Positions 1-10,168 are shown, numbered from the stretch's first letter. The stretch is 64,000 bases of DNA from Pelomonas sp. CA6 (GCF_022549225.1 NZ_JAKZFD010000001.1:620001-684000); one strand, 5' to 3'. The notes: generated by a model not told the origin, from the letters alone. Made by a program: numbers and translations.

Positions 1-551
1 CGGACGCCACAGGCTCCAGGCGCCGAACAGGCCCAGCGGGAAATGGGTGGTGATGCGCAGCAGTGGCAGCTCATGCAGGCCGCGGCCGGGCAGCTGGATG
101 CGCAGCTGCAGCGAGGCATGGCCTTGCGCGGGCACGTCGGTGAAGGCCCGCTCGCGATCGCTGGCCGGGTTCAGCCCGATGCCGTAGCGCGCCCGGCCGG
201 GGTTGTGCAGGCGCAGCTCCAGCGCCAGTGGCTGGCCGGCAAGACCTGGCCCCGGCGTGCGCAGGTCCAGGCTCAGACCGCTGAGGTTGCCGTGCGTGGC
301 ATGCATGGAGGCCAGGCCGGCGCCGGCGAGCAGGAAGCACAGCAGATAGCCCAGGCTGAGCTGGTCGTTGATGGACGCCACCAGGATGACCAGCAGCGTC
401 GCGCAATACGCCAGCCCAGGCCGGCTGGGCAGGATGTAGATGTTGCGCTGGCCCAGGCGCAGCGTGTCGCGCGGCGTGTGCCGGCTCCACCACCACTGGC
501 GCCAGCGCTGCCGCAGGCCCTGGCCTTCGGCGCCGCGCTCGGGGCTCGCGT

Positions 552-555
<4 letters not shown>
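1..555 (-). CDS. DUF58 domain protein, C-terminal part beyond the window edge
   Basis: The frame is open from a GTG at 555 to the window edge, giving the first 185 residues. The GTG overlaps the stop codon of the upstream MoxR gene (GTGA), which fixes the start and shows translational coupling. A basic, Trp-rich N-terminus is followed by two closely spaced hydrophobic segments (about residues 48-62 and 70-88) and then a soluble beta-rich stretch. This is the usual shape of DUF58 proteins, which are encoded directly after MoxR ATPases. The family function is poorly defined (possibly von Willebrand-like, chaperone or peptidoglycan related). The diagnostic DUF58 core lies outside the window, so the call rests on topology and gene order. 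Confidence 0.7.
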
Positions 556-1487
<932 letters not shown>

Positions 1488-1518
1488 GTTAACCGAAATG
1501 TGGCGCCGTCAGGGCGCG

Positions 1519-2463
1519 ATGAGCACGATGTCCACCGCCTATCTCAGCCATCCTGCCTGCCGCCGACACGACATGGGACCGGGCCATCCGGAATGCCCGC
1601 AACGGCTGGACGCGATCGAAGACTGGCTGATCGTGCATGGCATGGATGCCGCGCTGACCCGCGTGGACGCGACCGAGGTGGACCTGCGCACCGTGGAGCT
1701 GGCGCATACCCACGGCTATGTGGCCGAGCTGGCCGATCTGCTGCAGTCGCTGGCCAGCACCGGCGAGAGCCGCGCGGTGGACCCCGACACCGTGGCCATG
1801 CCCCACACCTGGGCGGCCGCGCTGCGCTCGGCCGGTGCCGCGGTGCAGGCCACCGACCTGGTGCTGGACCGCAAGGCCAGCAACGCGTTCTGCGCCGTGC
1901 GTCCGCCGGGTCATCATGCGACGCGCGACCAGAGCATGGGCTTTTGCTTCTTCAACAACGTCGCCATCGCCGCGCGCCACGCGCTGGACAACCGCGGGTT
2001 GCGCCGCGTCGCGGTGGTGGACTTCGATGTCCACCATGGCAACGGCACCGAGGACATCCTCGCCGGCGACGACCGCGTGCTGATGGTCTCCATCTTCCAG
2101 GACCCGCTCTTTCCCTACAGCGGCGCGGTGCCCAAGGGCACCAACATGGTCAACATCCCGGTGCCGCCCTACACGCGGGGCATGGACATCCGAGAGATGT
2201 GCGAGGCGCAGTGGTTCCCGGCGCTGGAGGAGTTCCGGCCCGAGATGATCTTCATCTCCGCCGGCTTCGATGGCCACCGCGAGGACGACATGGGCCAGCT
2301 GGGGCTGACCGAGGCCGATTACGAATGGTTCACGCTGCGCATCATGGACGTGGCGCAGCGCCACGCCCGCGGCCGCGTCGTCTCGGTGCTCGAAGGGGGC
2401 TACCATCTGGGGGCCCTGGCGCGCAGCGTGGGCGCGCATCTGCGCGCGCTCGCCGGCGTGTGA
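1519..2463 (+). CDS. histone deacetylase / acetylpolyamine amidohydrolase family protein
   Basis: The 314-residue zinc deacetylase of the arginase/deacetylase fold would remove acetyl groups from acetylated lysines, polyamines or similar small amides in the cytoplasm. Visible motifs are RPPGHHA (His-132, His-133), DFDVHHGNG (zinc ligands Asp-170 and His-172) and SAGFDGH (third zinc ligand Asp-251), with a late EGGYH carrying the catalytic Tyr. The start ATGAGCACG at 1519 is chosen because the in-frame ATG at 1477 runs into the divergent MoxR gene and adds a non-conserved extension; an ATG at 1528 is also possible. Bacterial members are often encoded near fatty-acid or polyamine genes, which is not the case here, so the substrate is open. 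Confidence 0.88.
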   Translation: MSTMSTAYLSHPACRRHDMGPGHPECPQRLDAIEDWLIVHGMDAALTRVDATEVDLRTVELAHTHGYVAELADLLQSLASTGESRAVDPDTVAMPHTWAAALRSAGAAVQATDLVLDRKASNAFCAVRPPGHHATRDQSMGFCFFNNVAIAARHALDNRGLRRVAVVDFDVHHGNGTEDILAGDDRVLMVSIFQDPLFPYSGAVPKGTNMVNIPVPPYTRGMDIREMCEAQWFPALEEFRPEMIFISAGFDGHREDDMGQLGLTEADYEWFTLRIMDVAQRHARGRVVSVLEGGYHLGALARSVGAHLRALAGV

Positions 2464-2547
2464 GCCGCGCGTGAGCGGCTTGCGCGCGCCGCCGGCGGCG
2501 CCTGCTGTTGCCTCACCCTCCCGCGCCTCGCGCGGGCCTGCCTTCCG

Positions 2548-3843
2548 ATGACCAATGCTCTGAGCTTCGACAAGCTGGAGGCCTTGCTGGCCTCCTTCCT
2601 GAAACCCTCGTCCCTGATCGAACTGGGCCTGACCGTGGCCTGCCTGGGTCTGTCCTGGCTGGTGGTTTCGGCGCTCAAGCGCCGCATGCCGCAGCATGAC
2701 GCCAACTCGGTGCTCTTCGGCCAGCACGCGGTGGACGGCGTGCTGTTTCCGGTGCTGGCGCTGCTGCTGGCCATCCTGGCGCGGCGCAGCATGCCGATGA
2801 TGGGGCTGCCGGTCGCGGTGTTCAAGCTGATCATCCCGGTGATGATCTCGCTGGTGGTGATCCGGTTGTTCGCGCGCGTGCTGCGCGCGGCGCTGCCCGC
2901 CTCGCGCTGGGCCGGCCTGATCGAGCGCAGCGTGTCCTGGCTGGCCTGGGGTGGCTCCATCCTGTGGATCACCGGCGTGCTGCCCATGCTGATGAGCGAT
3001 CTGGACGGCATCACCGTCAAGATCGGCGCCACCAAGGTCACCGCGCGCGACGTGATCGAGGGCGGCTTCTCGGCGGCGCTGGTGCTGGTGCTGGTGCTGT
3101 GGCTGTCCTCGGTGATCGAGGCCAAGCTGATGCGCAACGCCAACATCGATCTGTCCATGCGCAAGATCGCGGTCAACCTGACCCGGGCCGCGCTGATGTT
3201 CCTGGGGCTGATCGTCGCGCTGTCGGTGGCGGGCATCGACCTGACGGCGCTGTCGGTGCTGGGTGGCGCGGTGGGCGTGGGCATCGGCTTTGGCCTGCAG
3301 AAGCTGGCGGCCAACTATGTCTCGGGCTTCGTGATCCTGGCCGAGCGCTCGCTGCGCATCGGCGACATGGTGCGCGTGGACAACTTCGAAGGCCGCATCA
3401 GCGACATCAAGACGCGCTACACCGTGATCCGTGCGCTGGGCGGGCGCGAGGCCATCGTGCCCAACGAGACCCTGATGACCACGCGCGTGGAGAACCTCTC
3501 TCTGACCGATCCGCGCGTGCTGCTGTCCACCGTGGTGCAGGTCGCCTACGGCACCGACGTGGAGGCACTGATGCCGCGCATCGTCGAGCGCGTGAGCCAG
3601 GTGCCGCGCGTGCTCAAGGACCCCGGGCCCTCGGTGCAGCTGAGCAACTTCGCGGCCGACGGCCTGGAGCTGACGGTCTACTTCTGGATCGGCGACCCGG
3701 AGAACGGCCAGGGCGGCCCGCGCTCGGACGCCAACCTCGCCATCCTGCGCCTGCTCAACGAGCTGGGCATCGACATTCCGTTCCCGCAGCGGGTGTTGCA
3801 TCATGCAATGCCGCCACCGGGTGAAGCGGTCCATCGCTCATAA
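2548..3843 (+). CDS. MscS-family mechanosensitive ion channel
   Basis: The 431-residue membrane protein has about five hydrophobic segments in its first 280 residues, then the pore-lining TM3 and beta-domain typical of MscS. The Gly/Ala-rich pore helix (LGGAVGVGIGFGLQKLAAN) and the following sequence (SGFVILAERSLRIGDMVRV) are the family hallmarks. These channels open under membrane tension to release solutes during osmotic downshock. The protein is longer than E. coli MscS (286 residues) because of extra N-terminal helices, so it belongs to the MscS-like group rather than to MscS itself. It follows the HDAC-like gene by 84 bp on the same strand and shows no clear Shine-Dalgarno sequence. Confidence 0.92.
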   Translation: MTNALSFDKLEALLASFLKPSSLIELGLTVACLGLSWLVVSALKRRMPQHDANSVLFGQHAVDGVLFPVLALLLAILARRSMPMMGLPVAVFKLIIPVMISLVVIRLFARVLRAALPASRWAGLIERSVSWLAWGGSILWITGVLPMLMSDLDGITVKIGATKVTARDVIEGGFSAALVLVLVLWLSSVIEAKLMRNANIDLSMRKIAVNLTRAALMFLGLIVALSVAGIDLTALSVLGGAVGVGIGFGLQKLAANYVSGFVILAERSLRIGDMVRVDNFEGRISDIKTRYTVIRALGGREAIVPNETLMTTRVENLSLTDPRVLLSTVVQVAYGTDVEALMPRIVERVSQVPRVLKDPGPSVQLSNFAADGLELTVYFWIGDPENGQGGPRSDANLAILRLLNELGIDIPFPQRVLHHAMPPPGEAVHRS

Positions 3844-3873
3844 ATACAGACATACAGACCAGGGAGGGTCGAT

Positions 3874-5754
3874 ATGAAGAAAGGTTGGAGGAACTGTGTG
3901 AGTGGCTTGGCGGGAATGGTCTTGGCTATTTCCGCCTGGGCGGCATCGACACCGCAGCGGGTCGCCACCGATCTGGGGGCGCGGGTTGAGCAGTATGTCG
4001 AGCGCCATGTGGTAGCTGAGGATGGCAGCGAAGTGAGCCACTATCGACAGGTCAACCGGCTGCTCAAGGCCGATGAGGCGGACCATGTCCGCAAATACTC
4101 CATCAGCCACAGTGCCAGCGCGCAACGGCTCGAGATCGTTGAAGCCTTTACCCGCAAGGCCAACGGGCGCAAATTGGTGGTGCCCAAGAGCAACTATCAG
4201 CTGAAGACGGCGTCTGGCCGCAGCGGCGCCGCGGCGCTGTTCAGCGACTGGAACGAGACGGCCGTGGTGTTTCCGGATCTGCAGGTCGGCGATGCAGCGG
4301 AAATCAGCTATCGCATCGTGACGCGCCAGCCGCTGTTTCCCGGACATTTTTCGCGGGTCGCGGAGTTCTCGCGCAGCGTCGCCTTCGACAAGGTGGACAT
4401 CACCGTGGACGCGCCGCGCAAGATGAAGCTGCAGTTCGCCAACTGGCACATGGGCTTTAGCCGCCAGGAGCAGGGCGCCCGCCAGCTGCTGCGCTGGACG
4501 CTTGCCCAGCCGCAGGCCTTGGTGAACGAGCGCCGCGACTACTCGGTCTACGCGCAGGGCACCGAGCCTGGGTATGCCGTGTCAAGTTTCGAGAGCCCGC
4601 GCGACATCGCGCAGCGCTACGTGGAGCGTGCCGAGCCCAAGGCCGTGGTCACGCCCCGTATCCAGGCCCTGGCCGATCAGATCACGGCGGGAGCTGAGGG
4701 ACCCAAGGCGCAAGCGAATCTGCTGTATGACTGGGTGTCGCGAGAGATCGGCTATGCGGGCAACTGCGTGGGCATCGGCGCGGTCGTGCCGCGTGACCTG
4801 GGTGTGGTGCTGGACAACCGCATGGGCGACTGCAAGGACCACACGACCCTGCTGCAGGCCTTGCTGGCCGCCAAGGGCATTCCCAGTCACCAAGTGCTGG
4901 TGAACTCAGGCAACCTCTATGCATTGCCTGAGGTTCCCGTTCTCAGCATGGTGAACCATGTCATCAACTATCTCCCGTCGCTCGGGCTCTTCCTGGATTC
5001 GACCGACCCGGATGCGCCGTTTGGTCAATTGCCCTTGAGTGTTCAGGACAAGCCCGTGCTGGCCGCCAGTGCGGACGTTCCGGCGCGCACGCCCGGCGAT
5101 GATGGCCGCGCCCGCCAGACGATGGACGCGCGCTATCGCATTGGGGCTGATGGCAGTTTCGAGGGCGAGGTCCGGATAACGGCCGAGGCGCGCTTCGGTC
5201 AGATGCTGCGCGTGGGCTTCAAATCACTCAGCCAGGACCAGCGAGACGGCATGGTCAAGCGCCACTTCGAATCGGCGCGCATCCCGGCTGACGGTCAAAT
5301 GAAGCGCTACAGCGATCCGCAACAGCGCACGGACCAGTTCGAGTACGAGGCCAGTTTCAAAACCCAGCCGCTGTTGCGCACCGGGGCAGCCGGCGCCTTT
5401 GGCATCGGCCCCATGCTGTTCAGCCCGGCGCCTGTGCCGGCCTATGCCCACGCGGCGCTTCAGCCAGCTCCGGACCATGCGGTCCTGTGTTTCTCCTCTG
5501 CCTCTGAGGAAACCTACGAGATCACCCTGCCCGAGAACATGCAGGTGTTGTCGATACCGACGGATACCGCCTACAACGGGCCGCTGGTCAGCTATGAGAG
5601 CAGCTACCGGTTGGAAGGGCGCTTGCTGCATGTGAAGCGCCGCATTGCCGATCGCATGCCGTCAAACGTCTGCTCGCCGGAGGTCATCGCGGCATACCGC
5701 GAGGCCTTGCAGCCGATGCTCAACGACCTGCGCCAGCAAGTGCTCTACAAGTGA
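3874..5754 (+). CDS. exported DUF3857/transglutaminase-like protein
   Basis: The 626-residue protein has an N-terminal signal peptide (basic start, hydrophobic stretch, AWAAS cleavage region near residue 24). A DUF3857-like beta domain (about residues 30-230) follows, then a transglutaminase core. The core carries the motif MGDCKDHTTLLQALL near residue 320, whose Cys corresponds to the catalytic nucleophile. A beta-rich C-terminal domain completes the protein. Family members are periplasmic or surface proteins of unknown substrate, with protease-like or cross-linking folds. A strong ribosome site (AGGGAGGG, 3861-3868) precedes the ATG. Base composition is slightly less GC-rich than that of its neighbours. 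Exact function is unknown. Confidence 0.85.
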   Translation: MKKGWRNCVSGLAGMVLAISAWAASTPQRVATDLGARVEQYVERHVVAEDGSEVSHYRQVNRLLKADEADHVRKYSISHSASAQRLEIVEAFTRKANGRKLVVPKSNYQLKTASGRSGAAALFSDWNETAVVFPDLQVGDAAEISYRIVTRQPLFPGHFSRVAEFSRSVAFDKVDITVDAPRKMKLQFANWHMGFSRQEQGARQLLRWTLAQPQALVNERRDYSVYAQGTEPGYAVSSFESPRDIAQRYVERAEPKAVVTPRIQALADQITAGAEGPKAQANLLYDWVSREIGYAGNCVGIGAVVPRDLGVVLDNRMGDCKDHTTLLQALLAAKGIPSHQVLVNSGNLYALPEVPVLSMVNHVINYLPSLGLFLDSTDPDAPFGQLPLSVQDKPVLAASADVPARTPGDDGRARQTMDARYRIGADGSFEGEVRITAEARFGQMLRVGFKSLSQDQRDGMVKRHFESARIPADGQMKRYSDPQQRTDQFEYEASFKTQPLLRTGAAGAFGIGPMLFSPAPVPAYAHAALQPAPDHAVLCFSSASEETYEITLPENMQVLSIPTDTAYNGPLVSYESSYRLEGRLLHVKRRIADRMPSNVCSPEVIAAYREALQPMLNDLRQQVLYK

Positions 5755-5763
5755 GGTGACGGC

Positions 5764-6774
5764 TCAGAAGTCCGCGTCCAGCACCACCCGGTAGCGCGCC
5801 TTGCCGGCGCGCAGGTGGTCCAGCGCCTCGTTGACGCGGCTCATCGGGAAGCGCTCCACCTGCGGCAGGATCTGGTGGCGCGCGGCGAAGTCCAGCATGC
5901 GCGCCAGCGTGCCGGGCGCCGGGGTCGGTGACGCCGACAGGCTGCGCTGCCAGCTCAGCAGGCCGCCGCTCTTGAGGTTGAGCTTGTCGGTGACCACGCC
6001 GACCAGGTGCAGCCGGCCCTTGGGCGCCAGCGTCGCGATCAGCGAGTCCCAGTCCAGCGTGGCGCCAACGGTGACGAGCAGGAAATCGAGCTGGCCGGCC
6101 ACGCTCTTGAGTTCCGCGCGGTCCACGCTGGAGACCGTGCGGTGCGCTCCCAGCGCCAGTGCTTCCTCGCGCTTGGCGGCCGACGAGGTGAAGGCGGTGA
6201 CTTCGCAGCCCCAGGCGCGCGCGAACTTCACGGCCAGATGCCCGAGCCCGCCAATGCCGACCACGCCGACGCGATCGGTCGGCTTGATCGCATGCAGCTG
6301 GAAGGGCAGGAAGACCGTGCCGCCGCCGCACATCAGCGGCCCGACCGCGGCCGGGTCCAGACCGGCGGGGATGGGCACGGCCCAGCTCCAGTGCGCATGC
6401 AGGGCCTCGGCGAAGCCGCCATGGCGGCCGATGATGGTGGGCTGGCGCTGGCCGCAGAGGTTTTGCTCGCCGGACAGGCAGAAGTTGCAGTGGCTGCAGC
6501 TGCTGGTGTGCCAGCCCACGCCCACGCGCTGCCCGACCTCGCGCCCCTTGACCCGGGATCCCACCGCGGTGATGGTGCCCACCACCTCGTGGCCAGGCAC
6601 GACCGGATAGCTGGCGGGGAACCATTCGCTGTCGATCATCGCCAGGTCCGAATGGCAGATGCCGCAATGCTCGACGCGGATCGCCACCTCTTCCTCGCCC
6701 AGCGGGCCGGGGTCGTAGCTGAAGGGCTGCAGCGGGCCGCCCTGGGCAAGGGCGGCATAGGTGCGCAGGGTCAT
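5764..6774 (-). CDS. zinc-dependent NAD(P) alcohol dehydrogenase (CAD/YahK-like)
   Basis: The 336-residue medium-chain dehydrogenase would interconvert alcohols and aldehydes with NADP(H) in the cytoplasm. The catalytic zinc site is seen as CGICHSDL (Cys near residue 37) and GHEVVG. The structural zinc loop is a run of Cys residues (SSCSHCNFCLSGEQNLC, about 92-108). The Rossmann motif GIGGLGHLAVKFA lies near residue 175. The arrangement matches the cinnamyl-alcohol-dehydrogenase-like group (E. coli YahK, yeast ADH6), which acts on broad aldehydes. The ribosome site GAGGAGAA lies just upstream of the ATG. The gene is convergent with the transglutaminase-like gene, 9 bp apart. Physiological substrate is not predictable. 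Confidence 0.9.
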   Translation of the reverse strand: MTLRTYAALAQGGPLQPFSYDPGPLGEEEVAIRVEHCGICHSDLAMIDSEWFPASYPVVPGHEVVGTITAVGSRVKGREVGQRVGVGWHTSSCSHCNFCLSGEQNLCGQRQPTIIGRHGGFAEALHAHWSWAVPIPAGLDPAAVGPLMCGGGTVFLPFQLHAIKPTDRVGVVGIGGLGHLAVKFARAWGCEVTAFTSSAAKREEALALGAHRTVSSVDRAELKSVAGQLDFLLVTVGATLDWDSLIATLAPKGRLHLVGVVTDKLNLKSGGLLSWQRSLSASPTPAPGTLARMLDFAARHQILPQVERFPMSRVNEALDHLRAGKARYRVVLDADF

Positions 6775-6970
6775 CGCGTTCTCCTCGTGGTGCTGGAGGC
6801 CGGATGCTAGCGCGCCGCACCCCGGGCGGGCGTCGCTCAGGAGTCAGCCGGGGCGGGGGTAGGGCCATGCGGGCCGACGGAGCTTCCGCTTGAGGCGGGT
6901 CAAATCCATGCTGGCGACGCGTGCGCATGCTGTCGGGACCGGCGGGCGCAGGGCGCGGCCGGCCTCCGCG

Positions 6971-7201
6971 ATGGCCAAAAAATTCCCGATCCAACCCGCC
7001 AACCCCGGCCGCATCTGCTGGGGCTGCGACAAGTACTGCCCCGCCGACTCGCTGCAATGCGGCAACGGCAGCATCGCCACGCCGCATCCGTCCGAGCTGT
7101 TCGGCGAGGACTGGATGAGCTGGGGCCTGGACGCGCGCCGGGAGCCCGAGCCCGCGCTGCCCGCCACGGCGCCTGACGCGGTGGCCAAGCCCGAGAACTG
7201 A
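6971..7201 (+). CDS. DUF3079 family small protein
   Basis: The 76-residue protein starts at the ATG at 6971 (MAKKFPIQPANPGRICWGCD), which matches the compact family length; the frame is open further upstream but that part is not conserved in style. It contains a Cys-x2-Cys-x3-Cys cluster (ICWGCDKYC) plus a later Cys, and the family-typical HPSELFGEDW stretch. The Cys pattern suggests a bound metal or Fe-S centre, but no function is known for DUF3079. It stands alone between two minus-strand genes and is followed by a bidirectional-looking terminator. Confidence 0.8.
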   Translation: MAKKFPIQPANPGRICWGCDKYCPADSLQCGNGSIATPHPSELFGEDWMSWGLDARREPEPALPATAPDAVAKPEN

Positions 7202-7215
7202 GCGCCCCCGGGGCG

Positions 7216-7240
7216 AAAAAAAGCCGCCTTGCGGCGGCTT
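7216..7240 (-). terminator. intrinsic terminator of the fumarase gene
   Basis: A perfect 8-bp stem (AAGCCGCC / GGCGGCTT) with a TTGC loop spans 7221-7240. Read on the minus strand it is followed by a run of T (the A-run at 7216-7222), just after the fumarase stop codon. It probably also limits read-through from the small plus-strand gene that ends at 7201. Confidence 0.85.
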
Positions 7241-7259
7241 CGCTTCGGGGCTGTCGGCC

Positions 7260-8786
7260 TCAGGCCACGGCCACCGGGATCTTGCCGATCTTGGCCTGCC
7301 ATTCGGCCGGGCCGGTCTGGTGGGCGCTGGTGCCGCCGGCATCGACCGCCACGGTCACCGGCATGTCGACCACGTCGAACTCGTAGATGGCCTCCATGCC
7401 CAGGTCTTCGAAGCCGACGACCTTGGCCGCCTTGATGGCCTTGGAGACCAGATAGGCGGCGCCGCCGACGGCCATCAGGTAGGCGCTCTTGGCGTCACGG
7501 ATGGCGTCGATCGCGACCGGGCCGCGTTCGGCCTTGCCCACCATCGCGATCAGGCCGGTCTGCTCCAGCATCATGCGGGTGAACTTGTCCATGCGCGTGG
7601 CGGTGGTGGGGCCGGCCGGGCCGACCACCTCGTCGCGCACCGGGTCGACCGGGCCGACGTAGTAGATGACGCGGTTGGTGAAATCGACCGGCAGCTTCTC
7701 GCCCTTGGCCAGCATGTCGTGGATGCGCTTGTGCGCGGCATCGCGGCCGGTGAGCATCTTGCCGTTGAGCAGCAGGGTCTGGCCGGGCTTCCAGCTGGCC
7801 ACCTGCTCCTTGGTCAGGGTGTTCAGGTCGACGCGGGTGCTCTTGTTGTAGTCGGGCGCCCAGTGCACGTCGGGCCACAGGTCCAGGCTGGGCGGCTCGA
7901 TGTAGCTGGGGCCGGAGCCGTCCAGCACGAAGTGCGCATGGCGGGTGGCGGCGCAGTTCGGGATCATCGCGATGGGCTTGGACGCGGCGTGCGTGGGGTA
8001 GGTCTTGATCTTGACGTCCAGCACCGTGGTCAGGCCGCCCAGGCCCTGCGCGCCGATGCCCAGCGCATTGACCTTCTCATACAGCTCGATGCGCAGCTCT
8101 TCGAGCTTGTTCTGCGGGCCGCGCTGCAGCAGCTCGTACATGTCGATGTCGTCCATCAGCGCTTCCTTGGCCAGCAGCGCCGCCTTCTCGGCCGTGCCGC
8201 CCACGCCGATGCCCAGCATGCCGGGCGGGCACCAGCCGGCGCCCATGGTGGGCACGGTCTTCAGCACCCAGTCGACGATGTTGTCGCTGGGGTTGAGCAT
8301 GTAGACCTTGCTCTTGTTCTCCGAGCCGCCGCCCTTGGCCGCGACGGTGATGTCCACGGTGTTGCCCGGCACCACCTCCATGAAGACCACGGCCGGCGTG
8401 TTGTCCTTGGTGTTCTTGCGCTCGAAGATGGGGTCGGACAGCACGGAGGCGCGCAGCTTGTTGTCCGGGTGGTTGTAGGCGCGGCGCACGCCCTCGTTGA
8501 TGGCGTCCTGGATGGAGCCGGGGAAGTCCACCCAGCGCACATCCATGCCGATCTTCAGGAAGACGTTGACGATGCCGGTGTCCTGGCAGATCGGCCGGCG
8601 GCCTTCGGCGCACATGCGGCTGTTGGTCAGGATCTGCGCGATCGCGTCCTTCGCGGCCGCGCTCTGCTCGCGCTCGTAGGCGCGCGCCAGGTGCTGGATG
8701 TAGTCGGCGGGGTGGTAGTACGAGATGTACTGCAGCGCGGCGGCGACGCTGTCAACCAGGTCAGCGTATCGAATCTGTGTGCTCAT
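7260..8786 (-). CDS. class I fumarate hydratase
   Basis: The 508-residue iron-sulfur fumarase catalyses fumarate + water to malate in the TCA cycle. The N-terminal alpha domain has the cluster-ligand region GRRPICQDTGI, and further Cys ligands lie in the region around APTMGAGWCPPGMLGIGVGG. The C-terminal beta domain contains GPAGPTTATRMD. Length and single-chain organisation match E. coli FumA/FumB. The start MSTQIRY at 8786 is chosen; the frame is open further upstream but that extension has no family similarity. Oxygen-labile class I enzymes fit with the microaerobic or nitrate-respiring lifestyle suggested by the nar genes. It is divergent from nhaA. Confidence 0.95.
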   Translation of the reverse strand: MSTQIRYADLVDSVAAALQYISYYHPADYIQHLARAYEREQSAAAKDAIAQILTNSRMCAEGRRPICQDTGIVNVFLKIGMDVRWVDFPGSIQDAINEGVRRAYNHPDNKLRASVLSDPIFERKNTKDNTPAVVFMEVVPGNTVDITVAAKGGGSENKSKVYMLNPSDNIVDWVLKTVPTMGAGWCPPGMLGIGVGGTAEKAALLAKEALMDDIDMYELLQRGPQNKLEELRIELYEKVNALGIGAQGLGGLTTVLDVKIKTYPTHAASKPIAMIPNCAATRHAHFVLDGSGPSYIEPPSLDLWPDVHWAPDYNKSTRVDLNTLTKEQVASWKPGQTLLLNGKMLTGRDAAHKRIHDMLAKGEKLPVDFTNRVIYYVGPVDPVRDEVVGPAGPTTATRMDKFTRMMLEQTGLIAMVGKAERGPVAIDAIRDAKSAYLMAVGGAAYLVSKAIKAAKVVGFEDLGMEAIYEFDVVDMPVTVAVDAGGTSAHQTGPAEWQAKIGKIPVAVA

Positions 8787-8889
8787 GGTGCGAGTCCGTG
8801 GACAAGGGAGGCTGGCGGGCGGGCGATGCCGCGGAACTGGTGCATCATCCCGCCCTTGGCTTGCATGGTGCTGAAGTGTGCCGGGATCA

Positions 8890-8982
8890 GTCTCCGCCGC
8901 AAGGCGGGGACGGGCTCGCGGTACAAGGCCGCACAGCCTGCCAGTGTACTGAAGCCCAGACATGAGAGGAGGTCCAGCCCGT
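8890..8982 (+). promoter_or_regulatory. structured leader of nhaA, candidate ion-responsive riboswitch
   Basis: Two stable hairpins can be drawn in the 90 bases before nhaA. The first is 8890-8898 with 8903-8911 (9 bp, GCAA loop, one G-T pair). The second is 8912-8916 with 8935-8939, enclosing 8918-8921 with 8929-8932. The strand ACGGGCT (8910-8916) is also complementary to AGCCCGT (8976-8982), which overlaps the GTG start codon. It could therefore switch between the hairpin and a start-masking duplex. Structured leaders called nhaA-I motifs are known before nhaA genes in proteobacteria. Membership of this class is inferred from position and structure only. Confidence 0.45.
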
Positions 8983-10150
8983 GATCCGGCGTTCCCTGCA
9001 ACGGTTTTTTGCCATGGAGTCCGCGGGCGGCATCGTGCTCGCGATGGCCGCGCTGGCGGCGCTGCTGGTCAGCAATTCCGGCCTCGGCGGCTGGTACCAG
9101 TCCTTCACGCAGTTCCCCGGCGAGCTGCGCATCGGCGGCGACTGGCTGGTGCTGGCCAAGCCGCTGATCGTCTGGGTCAATGACCTGTGGATGGCGGTGT
9201 TCTTCTTCCTCGTCGGGCTGGAGATCAAGCGTGAGTTCGTCCATGGCGAGCTGTCGCAGCGCTCGCAGGCGGTGCTGCCGGCGGTGGCGGCGCTGGGCGG
9301 CATGGCGGTGCCGGCGCTGATCTATGCCGCGGTGAACTGGGGCGAGGCCGTCCCGCTGCGCGGCTGGGCCATTCCGGCGGCGACGGACATCGCCTTCGCG
9401 CTGGGCATCGTGATGCTGCTCGGTGCGCGGGTGCCGGCCTCGCTGAAGGTCTTCCTGACCGCGGTGGCCATCATCGACGACCTGGGCGCCATTGTCGTGA
9501 TCGCGCTGTTCTACACCCACCAGCTGTCGCTGCCCATGCTGGGCGGGGCGCTGTTGTGCCTGCTGGCGCTGTTCGCGCTGAACCGCGCGCGCGTGATGCG
9601 GGTGGACCTGTACATCGTGCTGGGCCTGGTGATGTGGACCTGCGTGCTGAAGTCCGGCGTGCATGCGACGCTGGCCGGCGTGGCCACGGCGCTCTTCATC
9701 CCGTCCAGCGACGGCAAGGGCGGTTCGCCGGCCGAGGACCTGGAGCACGGGCTGCATCCCTGGGTGGCCTTCCTGATCCTGCCGATGTTCGCGTTCGCCA
9801 ACGCGGGGGTGTCGCTGGCGGGGCTCAAGCTCGCCGACTTGCTGCATCCGATCTCGCTGGGCATCGCGCTGGGGCTGCTGCTGGGCAAGGCAGTGGGGGT
9901 GTTCGGTGCGTCCTGGCTGATGATCCGCCTGGGCCTGGCCGAGAAGCCGCGCGGCGCGGACTGGGTGCAGTTCTTCGGCGTCTGCGTGCTCTGCGGCATC
10001 GGCTTCACGATGAGTCTGTTCATCGGCGGCCTGGCCTTCGCGGGGCTGGACGGCGACTACGACACACGCGTCAAGCTGGGCGTGCTGGGCGGGTCGCTGC
10101 TGTCGGGGCTGCTGGGCACGCTGATCCTGACGCGGCGGCCGGCCCGCTGA
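8981..10150 (+). CDS. nhaA: Na+/H+ antiporter NhaA
   Basis: The 389-residue inner-membrane antiporter exchanges external protons for cytoplasmic Na+ or Li+, contributing to sodium and pH homeostasis. Family motifs are clear: FFFLVGLEIKREFVHGEL in the first third, PAATDIAFALGI, and the ion-binding Asp pair in AIIDDLGAIVVIALFYT (near residues 165-170). About twelve hydrophobic segments are visible. The start is GTG at 8981, supported by a strong Shine-Dalgarno sequence (GAGAGGAGG, 8964-8972). The leader has potential regulatory structure that can pair with the start codon. A terminator follows 20 bp after the stop. Confidence 0.96.
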   Translation: MIRRSLQRFFAMESAGGIVLAMAALAALLVSNSGLGGWYQSFTQFPGELRIGGDWLVLAKPLIVWVNDLWMAVFFFLVGLEIKREFVHGELSQRSQAVLPAVAALGGMAVPALIYAAVNWGEAVPLRGWAIPAATDIAFALGIVMLLGARVPASLKVFLTAVAIIDDLGAIVVIALFYTHQLSLPMLGGALLCLLALFALNRARVMRVDLYIVLGLVMWTCVLKSGVHATLAGVATALFIPSSDGKGGSPAEDLEHGLHPWVAFLILPMFAFANAGVSLAGLKLADLLHPISLGIALGLLLGKAVGVFGASWLMIRLGLAEKPRGADWVQFFGVCVLCGIGFTMSLFIGGLAFAGLDGDYDTRVKLGVLGGSLLSGLLGTLILTRRPAR

Positions 10151-10168
10151 GCGACGAGCGCCCATGAA

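Noticed and set aside
1489-3834. A 781-codon open frame on the minus strand under the HDAC-like and MscS genes
   Set aside because: It shows the same antisense pattern, no motif, and overlaps two convincingly coding plus-strand genes.
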